Source: Riptortus pedestris
Taxonomy: Eukaryota; Arthropoda; Insecta; Hemiptera; Alydidae
Assembly (NCBI GenBank): GCA_019009955.1
Contig: CM032233.1
Span: forward strand, 96,803,501-96,867,500
Length of the DNA stretch: 64,000 bases
Reading direction: 5' to 3'
Shown: in pieces, positions 12,036-24,034 of the stretch
Numbering within the stretch: position 1 is the stretch's first letter
Layout of the letters: each line of letters begins with the position of its first letter
Notes under the pieces: generated by a model
Databases searched by the model: none
What the model saw: only the letters and a program-made list of their open reading frames with translations
What the model was told of the DNA's origin: nothing
Position numbers and translations under genes: made by a program

Positions 12036-12358
12036 CATTATTTAAACAGATCACTGATGATCTTTATTTTATAAATACATGTTTTCTATAATAAAATAAA
12101 CTAATATATACATATCATTGTTTCAATTTGTAAATACTTGTTTTTTGACAATTTCTTTAATTTATAATTAATTTTGAGTTGATAAGAAAATTTGTTTTTC
12201 TACGTTATTAGTATTGTATTATATATTTCACTTGCTCACGTTTTTATTATTTTTTTAGGTTTGTTTATATAGTTGGTTTACCATAGTGTATATTTAAAGG
12301 TACATTAAGTTATTATATGTAATAGAAAAAGATTTATAAAATGAATAAATGATCCCTT
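12036..12358. repeat. Second copy of the ~310-bp AT-rich unit
   Basis: Shares ATCACTGATGATCTTTAT, AATATATACATATCATTG and ATATGTAATAGAAA with 10254-10560, on the same strand, with a few indels. It lacks the 109-bp flanks. Confidence 0.85.
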
Positions 12359-12359
12359 T

Positions 12360-13500
12360 CGTAAAATTTTTTCAAACCTATTCTCTAACTTAAAACGAGT
12401 CACATTTTTACTAAATTTCTACTAACTTTCTAGAGTTCCTTATAGTGATTGCGTGAGTCAGAATTTTCCAAGAACTCGATGAACAAATCTGGATTACAGT
12501 TATAATCAATTTTATTCCATACTGACATAAGAAGACAGGAATTAATTATTACGTGAGGTGTTACTCATAACATTGCCTTTTAGCGGGACTGAATAAAAAT
12601 AAGAATAAAATAAATAAGAATGTCGGAAGATTCACGTCATGTGGAAAACTATTTTTAATTTCCCCGAAACTGAAAGAGATATTTTTTGTAGAGGAGAATA
12701 TGTCACATCATAAAAATATGATATTTACGGTTAATTTATACTTACAAACATAATAGTTAATTATTTACTTGATACATTTTTTTAGGTATTTTTTCTGATA
12801 GATGTAATTAATAATGGCTACAAATCAAAGTTGATGTTATTATATTTATAATACATAATAGGAAATTTATTAGAGAACTCAATTCAATCGTGTTAAGAAT
12901 TAGTTATTTCAAAATTATTCTATTGGAGTAAACGGCGTTGCTGAGTTTTCCCAGAGTTATATGTGTTAATTTTCTGGGGAACTGTTTGATGTAAAATTTT
13001 AAATGTAATCCAGCATTAAATGAAAACGGAACAGTATTTAACTGTCGAAAAGCATTCTCTTAACAAAATATAATTACCCTTTTCTGTTACATATGTTTTA
13101 AAACTTGATTAATAGTAAGTGACGTAGGATTTTATCCGCCCCCTCCCCACCTGAAATAGGCATGATTTTTATGAGGGTCTCTCAGAGTACGATTTTGGTG
13201 TTATAAAATAGTTGGCAAAATTATGGCTATGAATTTAGATATTGATGTAATTGAAATAAACCTCTCTTCTGCTGAACCTTACTATCTTACTAATACTAAA
13301 AATTTACCCCTAAATACACCACAAAACAATACTTTTACTATATGGACTAATTCGAGTACTCTTCAAGAATAATTGCATGCAGTAAAAACTGCAAACTTAA
13401 AATAGAGCAATACCTATTTTTCTGAATGTCCAGGTTCCATTGTTATTTATTACACGACGAAGCACCTCTCTGCTATTATTGAAATAAACTCAAATAGAGA
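12360..13500. other. AT-rich sequence, nothing recognised
   Basis: No repeat family match or coding signal seen. Confidence 0.5.
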
Positions 13501-13675
13501 GTGATGTGGGGAGGAACGCTAAAAATAATTTTCTTTTCATTGGAAAAAAAAAAAAATGTGCTGAAGGGGAGGATGAAGGAGCCGAAGCTACCGAGCCTGG
13601 ATAGTGGCGCTACCTCTCGGCTATCTCAGCCACTCACCTTTCAAGGATTGCCCCTCCCACTGGCTAAATCTATAG

Positions 13676-14280
13676 TTTTCTCTCACTCCCGCTCTATCTC
13701 TATCTTTCTCTCTCTCACTCTCTCTCTCATTCTCTATCTATCCTTATCTACCTCTCTCTCTATCTATTGTATTTATCTATTTCGTTCTCTCTTTTTTCGT
13801 TTTCACACATACTATTTCCCTATCTATCTGTCTATCTATTTCACTCTCTCTTTATCAGTACTCTCTCCCTCTCTCTCTTTATCAGTACTTTCTTTCTCCC
13901 TCAATATCTTTATCTTTAATACTCTCACACTTTTTAAATTTCTCTGATACCTCTGACTCTGCCTATGTCTGTCTGCCTGACTGACTCTGTCTTTCTCACG
14001 TTTTTATGAATACTCATATCAGTCAATCTATTTCACTCTTTTTCTCTCTCACACTCTCTTTATCAGTACTCTCTCCCTCACTCTATTTATCAGTACTCTC
14101 TGTCTCTATTTATCTTTATACACTCTGTTTAAGTCTCTCTGTTTCCTCTATTTCTGTCTATGTCTGACTGACTATGACTCTCTCACTCTCTCCCTCTATC
14201 TATTGTATTTATCTATTTCGTTCTCTCTTTTCTCGTCTTCACACATACTATTTCCCTATCTACATATCTATCTGTCTATC

Positions 14281-14342
<62 letters not shown>

Positions 14343-14348
14343 TCTCTC

Positions 14349-14404
<56 letters not shown>

Positions 14405-14460
14405 TCTCTCCCTCTCTTTTCTTCTTCTTCTTCTTCTTCTCTCACTCACTCACTCACAAA
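13676..14460. repeat. (CT)n-rich low-complexity array
   Basis: Imperfect CTCTCT/TATCTATC sequence with internal duplications (for example CTCTTTATCAGTACTCTCTC at ~13845 and ~14050). A near-pure (CT)n core lies at 14286-14412 and a (TTC)n at 14419-14439. Leu/Ser-rich open frames here are by-products of the repeat. Confidence 0.95.
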
Positions 14461-14499
14461 ATGGGCTTCAGATCAACACTTATACAAGACAATATAACT

Positions 14500-14760
14500 T
14501 GTACTCCCGCCAAATTTACGGAATTCTCCAGCAGGACAGCAGGCACCGCGAGTTAGGGCTTGTCAAGAACAACATAGGCAGAGGTGGATACAGGACCTGC
14601 GGAGGCTGGGACTCCGGAATCAAAGCATCCAAGCTGAAAGCTCTAAACGTTCTAAGATCCTTGGAGATTCCCAGGTCCTGGGAGAATTGTAGTGCCTAGT
14701 AGTTAGTAGTTATCAGCGGGGTACCTGAGCCTGGGAGATTGAGCCCCTTACTATAGTTAT
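14500..14760 (+). pseudogene. LINE C-terminal remnant
   Basis: In one frame 14582-14690 reads RWIQDLRRLGLRNQSIQAE...ILGDSQVLGEL, like the end of an insect LINE ORF2 (W-QDL-RLGL). A stop and sequence similar to 5085-5160 (GTAGTTAGTAG) follow. Short and without catalytic motifs. Confidence 0.4.
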
Positions 14761-15609
14761 TTTCCCCGGCGGATGAAAGGAGTGCCGCTAGTAGCCAGCC
14801 ACCCTCCTGACTCTGTATTCAGGAAGCGATAAATCTATCCAATCACTCACAAACCATCACTCTACACGCTCTCCAATTAACTCTTTTTTTGTCATAATAT
14901 CATAAAGGTTGGCCATTATTTTTTCCTCTCTCCCGCAGGGGTGTGTAAGTGAGACGCATTAAAGGAAGAACAGCAATTTGTCCAAACAGTGTACCTTGAA
15001 TATCAAAAAGTCCGTCCCGCTGGGGCTGCTTAAACTAAGCAGATTTCCCACGCGAAGGTTTACTACAAACAAATCTACAATCTGTTAACACCACCGTAAA
15101 TATTAAGTGAATGAATACAAACGGTAATGAAAAATCTTTCGGTCAATTTACAAGTTAATAATATCTTCAACGGAAAGCGTCCTGTTAAAGAATCAGTTAG
15201 GCCAACCTTGCAGAGATGAATAAATAGACTAAAATATTCTAAACAGGAAAGAATAACAATTAATGAAATATATCTGAATACATCATATTAATTTTATTGA
15301 AAACTATTTTCTTTAGCTAGTGCTGTAATTTATAATCAGTCAGAATAATTTTTAGCCCAATACCAAAATTTCAGTAATCTAAGAACAAAAGAAGGGGGGA
15401 GTTAGGGGTCAGCTCAGAACTTATTTCCATATATGTCACAAAGTAAAAGTCAAAATGAAAACAGTATTTGGTATTTTAACCTTGTAAAGAAGTGGCTCAT
15501 GATATAACAGTTATTATTAATATGACATGAGTAGGAGTGGGGGTTAACTGAAAGCCGAAAACTACAAAATCGAAATATCTTGGTTAATACTCATTATACA
15601 GAAAATACG

Positions 15610-16215
15610 GTCTTTTTTAAATTATCCCGACATTTCAAATTAGTTTATAATCACATGATTTTAGAAATACTTCTGAGATATTAGTTTAATAACTGTTACA
15701 ATTTATTATCTTCCACAGCTGTCTCAGAACGTTAGTTGCATCGTTATTGATAAACATGAATCTAATTTAGCTTTTTCAAGTGAATCAGAGGCTTTGAAAT
15801 TTTACCAGGAATTCTGGATTATTCACAGAAAGAGGACCTGCACTAATGGACACTACATGAAGTTGTATACTACAGGTGATGTATGCCCCAGATAGAGGTA
15901 CAATAAGCTGAGTTGCAGAAATGAAGTTAGCGCACATGGTATAAGAATTGAATGTGGAACAAGGAGAACAATGGTAGACTTCTACATATGTGAGTTCGTC
16001 TGGCGAAGAAGGCATCAAAACGATGACTTATTTAATGCAATATTATCAAGTATGAGGGTTTATTTATACTTGTAATAATTGTGGTTCAATTTATCTTTAA
16101 ACTTTCTTTTATCAATGTTTATAATAGTTTATTAGTAAGAGTTTTATCACCGGTATTTCTAAAATCATGTGATTATAACCTAATTTGAAATGAGGGGCTA
16201 ATGTAAAAAAAGTCC
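15610..16215. mobile_element. Non-autonomous DNA transposon (MITE), ~605 bp, long TIRs, 8-bp TSD
   Basis: Terminal inverted repeats of ~60-65 bp. The 40-bp inner part at 15631-15670 matches the reverse complement of 16153-16192 with one mismatch (CATTTCAAATTAG, AATCACATGATTTTAG). The outer ~20 bp is weaker and starts GGTC/GGAC plus a T-run. It is flanked by AAAATACG at 15602-15609 and 16216-16223. An 8-bp TSD fits hAT-like (or P-like) transposases; no CAG terminus is seen, so the superfamily is uncertain. No transposase is encoded. Element edges are uncertain by 1-2 bases. Confidence 0.9.
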
Positions 16216-16425
16216 AAAATACGTGTTGAATAACATTTATAGACGCATTCAATTTTCAATAAGAATGGTTCTATACAATTTTCGATCCTTCCAGAAAAGA
16301 CCGTCGATCGTTCCGATTTCACTCATTAAAGACTTTAACATGATCTTTGTTTTTACATAAAACGATTAAATATCAAGTTTGGTAACAATTAAACAAATGT
16401 TTCAACTGATATAGCCTCAACAGAT

Positions 16426-16428
<3 letters not shown>

Positions 16429-16480
<52 letters not shown>
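16429..16480. repeat. (TA)n microsatellite in family A
   Basis: About 26 TA units at the usual internal position of the element. Confidence 0.97.
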
Positions 16481-16485
<5 letters not shown>

Positions 16486-16609
16486 TTGAACGGACCTCAT
16501 TTTCGTAATCTCCAGCGTTTAATTGAGGACATTTGAGAAAATTTTATGAAAATTATGTCATGAGTACGATCTCAATAGTCGATTTCCCCTAAGGGAAATC
16601 TGCTAAAAC

Positions 16610-17580
16610 CACTGCGCTAGAGAGGTATGCTTGCCCGCCTTTTGATTGACATGTTTTGCATTAGCTGCAAACGTACTATTAGTTCTTATCATTTCTTGTA
16701 AAATTACATGCAATTTCATTTAAATTTGAATTTTGTTATTGCCTAATTTCAAAATCTGATTTGGGCACACATGTCTTACTTGTAGTTCTATTAAAATGCA
16801 CAATTCTATTAAAATATACAAAATGGTTGATTACAATTTCAATGATATACATAATCTTTATTTCAATGCAGTGGTTCGAAAAATGTCTAGAACATAATTT
16901 ACAGATCTTTTCACGATACGTAAAAATGGTACAATTATGTTGTATGTCTAATAGATACCGAGAAATTTTCTATTTTGTATTTTCGCTCTATTCTAACTCT
17001 CTCCCCACCTTCCCTCTTAGTCGATTTCGTTCGGCTGTGTATAATTAGACGTTACAACAATACGAAATATAAATTAGAACAGACTAAGGTTAACCATTTT
17101 TATGTTATGTGAGATACATCACTCAGAAACGAGACAACATTGTTTCAAGGATGGTCAAAACTATTAACTCCGTTTAAATTGGAAACAGATAATTTCAGCG
17201 ATTGTAATATTTCCTTTACTTCTGTCATGGGAGTAAAAATGTAGCTACATTTCTTTTTTTTTAATTTGAATCGTGATTGTACGTTTTAACAACCCCGATC
17301 TCATTGCATTGAGAATTTCAGCTGATCGACAAGCGGTGAGTAAGCCACAAAAGCTCTGGGGTTTGGTGGTAGGGTTCAATGCTTCACTCCCCGTGTAATG
17401 AATTATTAAATTCACCGGCTATGCACGATCTGGAGTCTCGGTATGTTGGACACTCAGAATCACCAGAGTGGGCCGAAGTGGAGAAGTGTTTTGGCCAAAG
17501 GATTGGGATGTGTTGTAGAATTTAGCCAGAAATAAAGAGATGTATGGTGTCTTGAACAAAGCTGATATTTAGATGTGGTA
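16610..17580. other. Spacer, nothing recognised
   Basis: No domain, RNA gene or known repeat seen. Short open frames lack recognisable domains. Confidence 0.5.
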
Positions 17581-17584
17581 GAAA

Positions 17585-18420
17585 ATAATTCATCACTCAG
17601 GGGTGTACTAAGCCGATTTCCGGGATATGAAGCTCTCTATTGCTCCCTATAGCAAGAAGCCTATGTAAACAGGAATTGAATTGAAATATGAGATGCTCAG
17701 TTACTCAGTAACTCGTCAAAATCGGATGAGTAGAAGTTGTGGTTTGTTGAAGACCGAATGCTTAATAATGAAAATATCACGGGCATTGGTCAAGGTAGAT
17801 AAAAAATGCGTAAAAAAAAATAAAGATTCTCCGACTCAGAATAATTGAGATGTCACGAAGTTCCCATTTCCTTCACTTCTAAACCTACCTCCTCCTTTAC
17901 CATGGTTTCAGCCATTAGCGAATATAATCTCCATTTTTGCTTGAAATGGTTCAATTTCGAGTATGCTGTTGATGAAAAAAAAATCATGTCTAGAACATTA
18001 AACGTTTTTAGGAATTTCGATTCTATTTCGTCTCTTCCTGGTCAAATTTCAACCAAAAATGAGCTCCATGAAACGCTTAAAGTGTGGTATTGAACAAATA
18101 AAAATTTTCTAGTATAGAACGTAAAATCTTAATTGTAGCATATTACATTTTTTCATGTATCTCTTCTATTAATGATATGTTGAAAACAGTGTCCGCATTT
18201 ATGCTTAGAATAAGATGTGTCACGATATAATAGCTTACTTTTAAAGTAGAAGTGGGGGGGGGGGGAGGTTTCTGAACACCGGATACTAAAAAAATCAAAT
18301 AATACCGTTAATATTCAAGATACAGAAAAATACATAGTGAAATCTGTATAGGAATTTAAATTTGTAACGAGATTGATATTCTCATAGTAACTGAGATATT
18401 TTATTTCATTTTCTTGTAAA
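17585..18420 (-). repeat. Family A, two decayed partial copies
   Basis: 17585-17985 carries ACTAAGCCGATTTCC, GATGAGTAGAAG and TTCAGCCATTAGCGAA. 18140-18420 restarts with ATGTATCTC, AGTAGAAGTGGGGG and GTTAATATTCAAGATA. Both are diverged and lack ends. Confidence 0.6.
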
Positions 18421-18499
18421 ACACAAGAATCTTCCACCTTTTGATAGGTACGCTAAGATTTGCCCAAAGCATTTATAGAAGTAAACTATCACTATTCAT

Positions 18500-19095
18500 A
18501 GAAGTAAAGTATTACTTGTTTGGGTTGCCTCACATTTTGGTTTGGAGGGTAATGAAATGACGGATTTGGAAGGTCGTAGTGCTCGAGAAAATAGAACTAC
18601 AGTAACCTTCATCTCCCTAGACGATTGAAATTGAGAGTTTCAAAACCTCATACTTCAAAGGTGGAAGTCAAACTGGACGAAAAAACACGACAATAAATTG
18701 CGACAAATCAAAGAAATTACCGAGCGTTGGAACACTGGAAGTAGAAAAATCCGAAAAGAGGAGGTCGTTCTCCGGTTTGGACACACAAAATTTACACATA
18801 GTTATTTATTGAAGGGCTTATTCCCACCAACCTGGGATTGTTGTAATGTCCATCTTACCGTCTCACATCTTCTCCTCGATTGTAAGAAATACGATCTTCC
18901 AAGAAGGGCTTTGAACCTTAAACCGAACCTAAAAGAACTCCTTACAGACGATGAAGAAGACATAAAAAGGCTTTTTGTAAAAAAATGTATTTTTGTAAAA
19001 AAATGTATTTTTAACTGTAACTTGTTTGTTCCAAGAAATATAGAACCACCTACCGCTAATGACAATAGTAGATGCGGTATATTGTAATAAATAAA
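18500..19095 (+). pseudogene. LINE ORF2 C-terminus: end of RNase H plus zinc knuckle
   Basis: 18526-18594 reads WVASHFGLEGNEMTDLEG-SARE, the last motif of an RNase H domain (W-PSH-GI-GNE-AD). After a frame change, 18698-19087 reads ITERWNTGSRKIRKEEVVLRFGHT (one stretch) then THSYLLKG, and a C-x2-C-x8-H-x4-C knuckle (WDCCNVHLTVSHLLLDC). This is the canonical C-terminal region of I/Jockey-group LINEs. Catalytic RT and endonuclease are missing and the frame is broken at least once, so it is a dead 5'-truncated copy. A small duplicated TTTTTGTAAAAAAATG lies at ~18975-19010. Compare the minus-strand relative at 9208-9800. Confidence 0.88.
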
Positions 19096-19750
19096 CCAAT
19101 TTGATGCATCTGAAATAACTCAATCTCACTCCTTAAACACACCAATTCTTGCTAGTCTTCCTGACGAGTCAAAAGTGAATTAAAATCTATTTATTACTTC
19201 AGTGAATGGAAGAATAAATACGGATTGCTTTAATATCGCTTACAGAAGGGATAATTCATTTTCTATGCGATAAAAACGTTTTACTTTAGGCAAGCCTCAA
19301 AGATAAACAAATTTAACATTATGCCTGTGGGGCCATGGTAGTCATTTGCGGTTACGGTCCAGATATATTGGCATTAGATTAACGTTCTAGATGGTTTCCA
19401 TCTCGTGGGTAGAGAAAGAAACGCGCTGTTAGTGAAACGCATCCTCTCTATCATCGTTTTTGACAAGACCACATCATAACTACTTGCAGATGATGATTTG
19501 CGGGCGCCTCTCTCAAACGGAGAGACACATTTAATAGTGGAGCGTGACCTTTCTGCAGTCTCCATTCGACATGCCTGTACTTCCTACAAATGGTTTACGA
19601 TGGAAGTCATATTCATTCCAATAGTCACTACCGCATCAGAACATAAATCATAATTTGGAAGTGTATTAGATAATTTAATATTTAAATTGCAGAAGATTGG
19701 AATAAGATATATATTCAAAAGAAAGTCGAGGAGACTCCCGTCAGCCACTC
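19096..19750. other. Spacer, nothing recognised
   Basis: No known repeat or coding signal identified. Confidence 0.45.
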
Positions 19751-20346
19751 AAAAAGTCCTTCACGCAGGAGCTGCGTTAACTAAGCAGATTTCCCACGTG
19801 CGCCACGTATTTGCATTTATCTCAAAACTTAAAAGTTTAATGAGAACAATATTTGGTATTTAAGCTTCAAGTCCTTCATAAGATAACAGAATATTGAACA
19901 TATGAGATGAGTAGGAGTGGGGCTTTACTAGAGACCGAAAATTAAAAAATGCAAATACCTAAGTAAATAATCAAGATAGTGAAAACATGTCCTTAACAAC
20001 ATTTATAGAAAATAACATTTGAAATAAGATTAATTCTATACAATTTTTTGATCCCACGCATTTTAACGGAGATATTAAGAATTTTCGAAATTCTCCCCCT
20101 TCAAACCCCCTCTCCCCCTGGTCCGATATCAGCCATTAACAAACTTGATCTTTCTTTTTGTATAAAACGATTATATATCAAGTTTGATAATGATAAGACA
20201 AAAATTGAGACCGCTAGAGCGGTAACAGACTAATATATATATAGTTTTGAACGGACCTCATTTTCGTCATCTCCGAAAAATTTCGAAAATCGCGTCAAGA
20301 GTACAACCTCAATAGCTGATTTCCCTGAAGGGAAAACCTGCTAAAA
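19751..20346 (-). repeat. Family A element, complete (~596 bp)
   Basis: Runs from AAAAAGTCCTTCACGCAGG, stem CGCAGGAGCTGCG and CTAAGCAGATTTCCCACG to CTGAAGGGAAAACCTGCTAA. It carries a short TATATATA at ~20233, showing the unexpanded state of the internal microsatellite. Confidence 0.92.
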
Positions 20347-20997
20347 TGATGACTTCCTTCAATTTTTATGTACTAAACTATGTTGTTTATGAAAAAAAAA
20401 ATAGAAAATACACATAATCATAAACCGAGATTCAAGAATATAGTAAAACTCTTTAACACTCAGCCCGAACGTGTTAAATCAATTAAAAATTCCTTGTCTG
20501 AAAAAACAAATAAAAGAACTTCACGTCTGAAGGATGCTTTTATACTATCAAAAATGTTCAATTATTAAATAAAACTACCAAATATTTGTGATAAATATCG
20601 GTCAAAAACAATTAATGATCAAGTACATTACCTCTTTAAAATGGGAAAAATTTCTCACTGTTTATAAACCACGTCATCCTTTTAACAAATTTAAGACTAA
20701 TAACAAAGCATGACAATGAATAAAAAATGTATATTATATTTTTAAAGTATTATGGTTGTTAACGAAATTAATTGATTATGTATAATTTATAAATTGATAG
20801 ATTTTATAAATGTATTCTTGGAATGAGAGATTAGTTTATAACGAACGAATTATATGAGTATAAAAACTATTCAATTATACGAAGTTAAATTAATTGACAT
20901 AATAATAGTATATTTTTTGTAGAAAACAAAATTTCTCATTTTTCCAAAGAAAGTTAATATATGGATTAAATATATTCCATTTCCCATTTCCACTTCC

Positions 20998-21386
20998 AAG
21001 TAATTGTTCAATGAAATCATATTTGCTATTTAACCTTGGAATGAATTGGTTCATGATATAACAGCTTATAGGAAATATGACATGAGTAGTAGTAGGGATA
21101 CCGAAAACTAAAATATGAATATATTTCGGTTAATATTCGATATAGAGAAAACATGTAATTAACATCATTTGTAGAGCATTACATTTGCAAGAAGATCGAT
21201 TCAATACAATTTTTCGATCCGACGCATAACAACGGAGATATTTGGAGTTTTCGAAATTCTCTTCCTCTAAACCCCCTCTCCTACTGGCCCAATTTTAGCC
21301 GTCAACGAACTTGGTCTTTATTTGTACATAAAACGTTTAGATATCGAGCCTGGCAACAATAAAAAATTTGCGACCGCTAGAGCGTT

Positions 21387-21441
<55 letters not shown>

Positions 21442-21563
21442 GAACGGACCTCATTTTCGTTATCTGCTGAGTAGCATCGATGGACATTTGAAAAAAAAAT
21501 TGAAAATCCAATTCCGAGTACAACCTCAATAGCTCATATCCCTGAAGGGAAATCTGGTAAAAA
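20998..21563 (-). repeat. Family A element, lacking the stem-loop end
   Basis: Starts inside the element (TTGTTCAATGAAATCATATT) and continues through ATCCGACGCATAACAACGG. (TA)n lies at 21390-21436, and it ends CCTGAAGGGAAATCTGGTAA. Confidence 0.88.
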
Positions 21564-21564
21564 T

Positions 21565-22105
21565 GATGACGACATCCCCTTATGCCGGCGATTGCAATGA
21601 GAGTTTTATGAAAGATGTGGGAGAGGGCCGTATGAGGGGGAGTAGGATAATCGGGAGGACTTCCCCGAGCGGAGTTTTAGGACCGCAAGAATCCCGAAGA
21701 AAGGTAATGGAATATAGACGTCTTGTGGCTGACAGACCGCAGGTAGACCGCAGAACGAACGCACATGAAAGCCGCCGCCCCTACCAGCCACTTTGTCCTC
21801 ATGCACTTTCATTACCCACCTAAGCCTCTCCAATCCTCCTGTTCATCTCCAACTGAATTCTATCTCTCCCTTTACATATTTTATACCCTCTTTTACACCC
21901 CAAAAACTCATTCTCTTAAGGGCTTAAAAAGGGCTTCCTGGAATGAGATTTAAAATGGTGAACATCAAAGGCAATCAAATCTTTGAGCGGAAGACTATTA
22001 ACTCTGGAAAATATTACTGGGAAGTATTATAGTAAACGGTGGAAATAACGGGAAATTCTAGTGTTACATCATTTGCAGGCAAAGGGTCAGAATTTGTAGA
22101 AATAC
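21565..22105. other. Moderately GC-richer spacer, no gene supported
   Basis: Open frames at 21563-21823 and 21765-21953 show no recognisable domain, and the first begins in family A sequence. Possibly debris of an unidentified element. Confidence 0.4.
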
Positions 22106-22109
22106 CTTC

Positions 22110-22470
22110 GGCGCTTATTGATTATCGGGAAGCCAACCATTTAAAAACGATTACTAAATCATAATTAAAAGAAAATCTGCTTAGTTTACGCAGCCCCTGC
22201 GTGACGGACTTTTATTAACACCACTAGGTGATCGTTAATTATTACAGCACTGGGATAGCTACCTTGCAGAGTTCATGAAGACGACGGCCGGCGACGACCC
22301 TTTATGCAGCTACTCAGCGACATCGCCCAGTTTTGGCCTAACTCTAATTTATAACTACATTTTGTTATTCGAATAAATTTTGGAAGTGTTATTTTAAATA
22401 ATTAAGTGGGTTTTCTTTTAATATGATTTAATAACCGTCTTTAAATGAATGACCTCCCGATAAGTACTCC
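22110..22470. mobile_element. MITE 2, second copy, carrying a family A fragment
   Basis: Left terminus GGCGCTTATTGATTATCGGG and right terminus CCTCCCGATAAGTACTCC match the element at 46515-46977. Shared interior includes GACATCG-CCAGTTTTGG and AACTACATTTTG. At 22169-22212 a family A stem-loop end (TTACGCAGCCCCTGCG then TGACGGACTTTT) lies inside it. The TSD is not clear. Confidence 0.75.
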
Positions 22471-22655
22471 TTCCCTATTTCTCCTTCGTTCACTTTATTA
22501 AAACTCTGCATCAAGTATACCCAAAGTAGTCAATATGGAGTCCCAGATGGTCGATGACGACCTACATGGGGCCCACATCAAGAATTAGGGGTATATGGAA
22601 TGTTAACTCTACCTAGAGTCCACATTAATCCATCTCATGAACTATTCTAGCTTCA

Positions 22656-23238
22656 AAACGTACGTTACGCAGGGGCTGCGTTAGCTGAGGAGATTTCCTA
22701 CCTATTTGCATTTACCTCAAAACGTAAAAGATCAATGAGTTGGTATTTAGGCTTCAAGTAATGTGCTTCATAATATACAAACTTATTGTTATTATGACAT
22801 GAGTTGAAGTGGGGATTTTACTGAAGGCCGTAAACTAAGAAAATGCAAATATCTCGGTTAATAATCAGCACATTGAAAAAACGTATATGACAACATTTAT
22901 AGGATATTAAATTTTCAATAAGATTGCGTTCTATACAATTTTTCGATCCTACGCAAAGTAATGGAGTTATTATTGTAGGAATATTCGAAATTCCCCCTCC
23001 CACCTACTGGTCGTATTTCAGCCATTAACGAAATTGATCTTTAGTTTTACATAGATTGTTTAAATACCGAGTTTGTTAACTATCAAACAAAAATTGCGAC
23101 CGCTCGAGCATTAACTCATAAATATATGTTCATCGCCTCCTGGGTTTGAGTCCATGGACATTTTAGAAAATTTTTCCAAAATCGCCCTCAATGAGTACGA
23201 CCTCAATAGGTGATTTCCCTCAAGGGAAACCTGCTAAT
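22656..23238 (-). repeat. Family A element, complete (~583 bp), no (TA)n expansion
   Basis: AAAACGTACGTTACGCAGGG and GCAGGGGCTGCG at the left, CTCAAGGGAAACCTGCTAAT at the right. The central part before ATCGCCTCCTGGG has a small deletion. Confidence 0.88.
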
Positions 23239-23262
23239 AATAAAGTGAGCTATAATTTACGA

Positions 23263-23480
23263 AAATGTCCGTCATGCAGGTTCTGCGTAAATTAAACAGA
23301 TTTCAGCCGCATTGTATATGATATGTTGATGATCTCGTCTCACCATCTATTCTTTATTTCACCCACCACTTAAGCCACTTAGAACAGAATATACAATGTT
23401 AGTTCGACTGGAGTTTTCAGAAACTAAAATACTTATTACAGTGAAAACCGTATGACCTGCGTGCCGGACTTTTTTTTTTC
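23263..23480. repeat. Two inverted family A stem-loop ends
   Basis: AAAATGTCCGTCATGCAGG...TTAAACAGATTT at 23263-23307 (minus orientation) and GACCTGCGTGCCGGACTTTT at 23453-23473 (plus orientation) face outward with ~150 bp between them. Probably a collapsed inverted pair. Confidence 0.55.
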
Positions 23481-24034
23481 ATCAAGCGTTCATTGATCAG
23501 TACAGGAGTAAAGCCGAAGGAATGTTAATAAAATACTCCCATTTATATATCTCCAAAATTTAAGATGTCTATAAAGTCAAACTGCTTCGGTAGGCTTTCC
23601 TTCTGTAAAATAACTTTGAGTTGGCAGTCCTAATAAGTTAGAAAGTAGTAAATATTTTGTTTAGGCGGTGAGGGCCAGCGGTGGTCGTGGCTGGTCGATT
23701 GGTAGGAGGCCAGTTCGTGGGCCCTATCTCCATCACGAAACTGCCCTCACTTGCACCCAGCGCCTCCTCTATACCCCACCTTGCCCAAAAATCTAGGCTC
23801 TCTCTTTCCACTCTAAACACCCCGCTAATAACCGGCCTTCCAGTCTTGAAGCTTAGTATCCGCCTGTCAACGGTACCCCCACGCCCTCAAGTAATTCTAG
23901 ACTGACACATATCTAACGAAGGAGTCCTAGATATTTTACTGTGACGGTACTAGAAGGTCTAATTGTGTTACAGTCACATGAATTTATATAGTGGCTCTTG
24001 TTGAACATTGGTGTCGATGGGCACGGGAAATCAA

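Larger units (their letters stand above)
15006..16608 (-). repeat. Family A element, complete, long subfamily, split by a MITE
   Basis: From AAAAAGTCCGTCCCGCTGGG and CTAAGCAGATTTCCCACGCG at the left to CCCTAAGGGAAATCTGCTAA at the right, with (TA)n at 16429-16480. Interrupted at 15610-16215 by a MITE; removal of the MITE and one AAAATACG copy restores family A continuity. Confidence 0.9.

Noticed and set aside
13501..14556. Ser/Leu-rich frames
   Set aside because: Generated by (CT)n and related simple repeats.
21563..21953. Two overlapping plus-strand frames
   Set aside because: The first begins inside family A; neither shows a domain or believable gene structure.
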